Origin: a virus
Strand: one strand, 5' to 3'
IMG/VR virus record: IMGVR_UViG_3300025128_000298
Location: 1-25,463 of that record
Length of the DNA stretch: 25,463 nt
The translations under genes and the position numbers were made by a program. The stretch's first letter is position 1; each line of letters starts with the position of its first letter. The notes under the pieces were generated by a model. The model was given only the letters and a program-made list of their open reading frames with translations, did not search any database and was not told the DNA's origin. Below are positions 23,932 to 25,463 of the stretch, piece by piece.

Positions 23932-24267
23932 ATGTCTCCTGAAGAAATTTCGGCAAAATACCATAACCTATGTTACGCCGTTTTAACAATCTGTGATTGT
24001 ATAGAAGCCTGTTCTGTTAAAAAGGTGGTGGAAGAGAAGTATCTTCCTCTTCTGGATGAATATCACAAAAAGCTGTTAGAAATTAAAGAAGAGCTTGCCA
24101 AAGAGATGTCTAAGAAAAATGAGCAAAAGGAGAGGTGGGCTAAAAGGATACAGAAGCTTTCTGTAGATGCAGCGTGCGACGAAACTATTTCTGAAGAACT
24201 ACGCGAGAGGATTATAGGGCGGTTAAAAGAGCTAGCAGAAGGTGTTAGGACACATGAAGATTCATAA
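23932..24267 (+). CDS. Helical hypothetical protein
   Basis: 111 aa from the ATG at 23932 (MSPEEISAKYHNLCYAVL); GGAAG lies about 8 nt before it, while a further-upstream TTG start (23917) would remove that site from the leader. The chain is almost entirely helical and charged, with a coiled-coil-like centre (LPLLDEYHKKLLEIKEELAK). It has Cys residues near the N-terminus (LCYAVLTICDCIEAC). I do not recognise a family. Its end overlaps the next gene by about 14 nt, so they are co-expressed. Confidence 0.5.
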   Translation: MSPEEISAKYHNLCYAVLTICDCIEACSVKKVVEEKYLPLLDEYHKKLLEIKEELAKEMSKKNEQKERWAKRIQKLSVDAACDETISEELRERIIGRLKELAEGVRTHEDS

Positions 24268-24517
24268 ATTTCTTTTAATGGTTGTTGTGCTGTTTCACTC
24301 TATTATAATATTCTTTAACATTGCGGCCTTTCTCATAGCGCCGCTTGAAACCCCCTGGTACGTTTGGATTCCTCTATGTACTGTAATAGCTAGGATAATA
24401 TATGGTGCAGGAACATGCCCCTTGACTGTTCTAGAGAACAGGATTAGGGCAAAGCTGGGTATGCCAAGCATAAGAGGTTTTGTCTATCATTACTTCTATC
24501 CACACTTTCTTAAATAA
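24254..24517 (+). CDS. DUF2784-like membrane protein
   Basis: 87 aa from the ATG at 24254 (MKIHKFLLMVVVLFHSII), with TAGGA just before it; an in-frame GTG at 24242 is an alternative. Two to three hydrophobic segments (about 5-29 and 38-54) are followed by GTCPLTVLENRIRAKLGMPS and FVYHYFYPHFL. The C-P-L-T-x-L-E-N-x-x-R core with a later H-Y-x-x-P is the hallmark of DUF2784, a bacterial inner-membrane family of unknown function. The protein is shorter than the usual family size and probably a reduced phage version. It overlaps the preceding gene. Confidence 0.65.
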   Translation: MKIHKFLLMVVVLFHSIIIFFNIAAFLIAPLETPWYVWIPLCTVIARIIYGAGTCPLTVLENRIRAKLGMPSIRGFVYHYFYPHFLK

Positions 24518-24786
24518 AAGTTGTCGTTTCGTTTCTAGGGATGCTTGCTTTTTTTGTACCACCTGGGCTTTTCTGCGCATCAACATGCAATTGTTTTCTT
24601 TACAATAAACACCCCCTCCGTATGCTTATCGCATAATGTGCTTCAACCGGTTCGAAGGTATTATCCTAAACCCTTATACGGTAATGACTTACGGCAACGC
24701 AACCCGCCCCTGCGTGACGTAACCTCTTTGGTAATAAGCACTTACAACTATTATGACTTTTTTTCTGTTTTTTCTTTAGAATGGGG
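24518..24786 (+). other. Non-coding structured region A
   Basis: No convincing gene is seen here. It holds a hairpin TATGC-ttatc-GCATA (24621-24635), an ACC/GGT stem around a GGTTCGA sequence (24646-24659) that does not extend to a tRNA, a TAAGCACTTA inverted repeat near 24735, and the structured repeat at 24668-24757. T-rich sequence (24758-24780) precedes the next promoter. Confidence 0.55.
24668..24757 (+). repeat. Structured repeat, copy A
   Basis: About 88 nt that align with the element at 25312-25400 through shared blocks ACCC-TTA, GTAA-ACTTA-GGC, CCCGCCC, GACGTAAC-TCT and ACTATT. A hairpin TTACG ... ACGCA-loop-TGCGT ... CGTAA (about 24690-24722) is supported by complementary arms. The outer stem of copy B is not closed here. 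Confidence 0.6.
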
Positions 24787-24815
24787 TTGATTTTTGCCGA
24801 TAATTATATTAGAAT
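24787..24815 (+). promoter_or_regulatory. Sigma70-type early promoter A
   Basis: TTGATT (24787-24792), 17-nt spacer, TAGAAT (24810-24815). The spacer and the following leader (ACATGACAAACAACAA) are nearly identical to those at 25030, marking a repeated promoter-leader cassette. Transcription should start near 24822. Confidence 0.7.
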
Positions 24816-24861
24816 GATAAACATGACAAACAACAACAATACTCAAGAGGATACAAAAATT

Positions 24862-25005
24862 ATGTTTCAAGTAATTCAAACAGTGGTACGTGGTGGGGAA
24901 TGGCAGCAGGATATCGTAGCGGAGTTTGCTACGGAAGGTGAAGCGGTAGCCTTCGCCAAGCGTTGCCATAATGGCAATCCTACCACTAGGGTTATTAAAA
25001 AATAA
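24862..25005 (+). CDS. Small hypothetical protein A (47 aa)
   Basis: From the ATG at 24862 (MFQVIQTVVRGGEWQQDI), preceded by AAGAGG with an 11-nt gap. An in-frame ATG at 24823 falls at the predicted transcription start and would add MTNNNNTQEDTKI; because the same bases recur in the leader of the next gene, I treat them as untranslated leader. The chain looks like a small soluble alpha-beta protein (VIQTVV, FATEGEAVAFAKRCHN). The coding region contains a perfect inverted repeat TTGCCAT-A-ATGGCAA. Function unknown. Confidence 0.55.
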   Translation: MFQVIQTVVRGGEWQQDIVAEFATEGEAVAFAKRCHNGNPTTRVIKK

Positions 25006-25029
25006 TTTCAGAATTATTCAAGATTACCC

Positions 25030-25058
25030 TTGACAATAGCCGATAAATATATTATAAT
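25030..25058 (+). promoter_or_regulatory. Sigma70-type consensus promoter B
   Basis: TTGACA (25030-25035), 17-nt spacer, TATAAT (25053-25058): a full consensus host promoter. Together with the leader ACATGACAAACAACAA it repeats the cassette at 24787, with both boxes improved to consensus. It is likely a strong early promoter. Confidence 0.9.
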
Positions 25059-25104
25059 CGCAAACATGACAAACAACAATAAACAATGTTTTAAGAGGTT
25101 ACAA

Positions 25105-25239
25105 ATGAATAAGCGAAGTAAGTTAATGCGTGTTGTGGTTTTCTTTGGTGCGTTGGCTCAGGTGTTCATCGGTACGATGGCAATGAGCTTGCCCATCTGG
25201 TCAACTATCCTGCTGTGCAAGATGGCTTCACAACAATAG
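25105..25239 (+). CDS. Small membrane protein B (44 aa)
   Basis: From the ATG at 25105 (MNKRSKLMRVVVFFGALA), with AAGAGG about 6 nt before it. An upstream in-frame ATG at 25066 lies at the predicted transcription start and belongs to the shared leader. The chain has a basic N-terminus and one long hydrophobic stretch (about 8-38, VVVFFGALAQVFIGTMAM and on), so it is probably a single-span inner-membrane peptide. Strong promoter, tiny size and membrane location fit an early host-takeover factor; this is inference. Confidence 0.6.
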   Translation: MNKRSKLMRVVVFFGALAQVFIGTMAMSLPIWSTILLCKMASQQ

Positions 25240-25463
25240 GGTGTAACCCGCAAGCCTAGCCCAAGATGCTAGCATAGGTGGCCCGCCTATTCAAGAATGG
25301 GCAATTGATACAACCCCTTACGCTGTAAGCACTTAGGGCGGCTCGGCCCCGCCCGGCTCGACGTAACTCTATACTACATAAGGGGTTATAACTATTTTAT
25401 TTATTTTGGATTATTTTGGCCTTATTTGCTCAAGTGGGCTTGTAATTCCCAAACCATTCGATT
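25240..25463 (+). other. Non-coding structured region B
   Basis: No gene is seen. It starts with GGGT-gta-ACCC (25239-25249) over the stop, continues with further inverted repeats (CCTAGC ... GCTAG; ATAGG ... CCTAT; GCCC ... ATTcaagAATGGGC), then holds the structured repeat at 25312-25400. The last 60 nt are AT-rich with no feature I can name. No tRNA could be folded. Confidence 0.55.
25312..25400 (+). repeat. Structured repeat, copy B
   Basis: An outer 9-bp perfect stem AACCCCTTA (25312-25320) / TAAGGGGTT (25379-25387) encloses CTTAC/GTAAG-like and GGGCGG-ctcggcc-CCGCCC hairpins. The interior aligns with copy A at 24668-24757. A closed multi-branch fold of this kind could be a structured RNA or a DNA element such as a terminator or origin. 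Confidence 0.65.

Noticed and set aside
24640-24665. Possible tRNA, from GGTTCGA in region A
   Set aside because: Only three base pairs flank the loop and no acceptor, D or anticodon arm can be placed.
24545-24790. Plus-strand open frame of 81 codons
   Set aside because: It runs through the structured repeat and hairpins, lacks a ribosome site and has no protein-like pattern.
25001-25018. AATAATT-tcag-AATTATT hairpin as a terminator
   Set aside because: The stem is AT-only and no T-run follows.

Overview
This window is a gene-dense piece of a tailed double-stranded DNA phage (Caudoviricetes) genome. The evidence is a large terminase with both ATPase and nuclease motifs, a portal, a prohead protease/scaffold, a probable decoration protein, an HK97-type major capsid candidate, head-tail connector candidates and a probable tail tube protein, all in one co-oriented block. 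Shine-Dalgarno sites (AGGAG, AAGGAG) and TTGACA/TATAAT promoters point to an ordinary bacterial host. The mix of virion families resembles aquatic phages, but host and tail type cannot be fixed from this window.

Layout. From about 20.8 kb leftwards to 29 everything is on the minus strand. A host-like sigma70 promoter (20785-20814) fires into a small acidic protein, a phage sigma factor with a Cys cluster, and an HTH/coiled-coil protein that may be the small terminase. Then come a sulfotransferase, GDP-mannose 4,6-dehydratase, an ERCC4-type nuclease and TerL. After these lie portal, protease with nested scaffold, decoration protein and capsid protein, ending at a strong terminator (9280-9309). 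A second block runs from a head-tail adaptor candidate through a cassette of probable adhesin and structural proteins with duplicated modules, through neck/tail proteins, to the tail tube candidate and a second terminator (29-62).

From 20.83 kb rightwards genes are on the plus strand: a small HTH protein, several small proteins with signal peptides or membrane segments, a conserved multi-module phage protein, a likely beta-sandwich virion protein, and a DUF2784-like membrane protein. At the right end two tiny genes are each driven by a near-identical sigma70 promoter-leader cassette and flanked by related structured non-coding repeats. This looks like an early region.

Regulation. Five copies of a motif TGGTGTATAAATA (T4-late-like TATAAATA with a 5' TGGTG extension) sit just upstream of portal, protease, head adaptor, tail tube and the plus-strand gene at 21712. 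With the phage sigma factor, this suggests a cascade: the host polymerase reads the 20.8 kb promoter and makes the sigma factor, which then switches on the virion genes.
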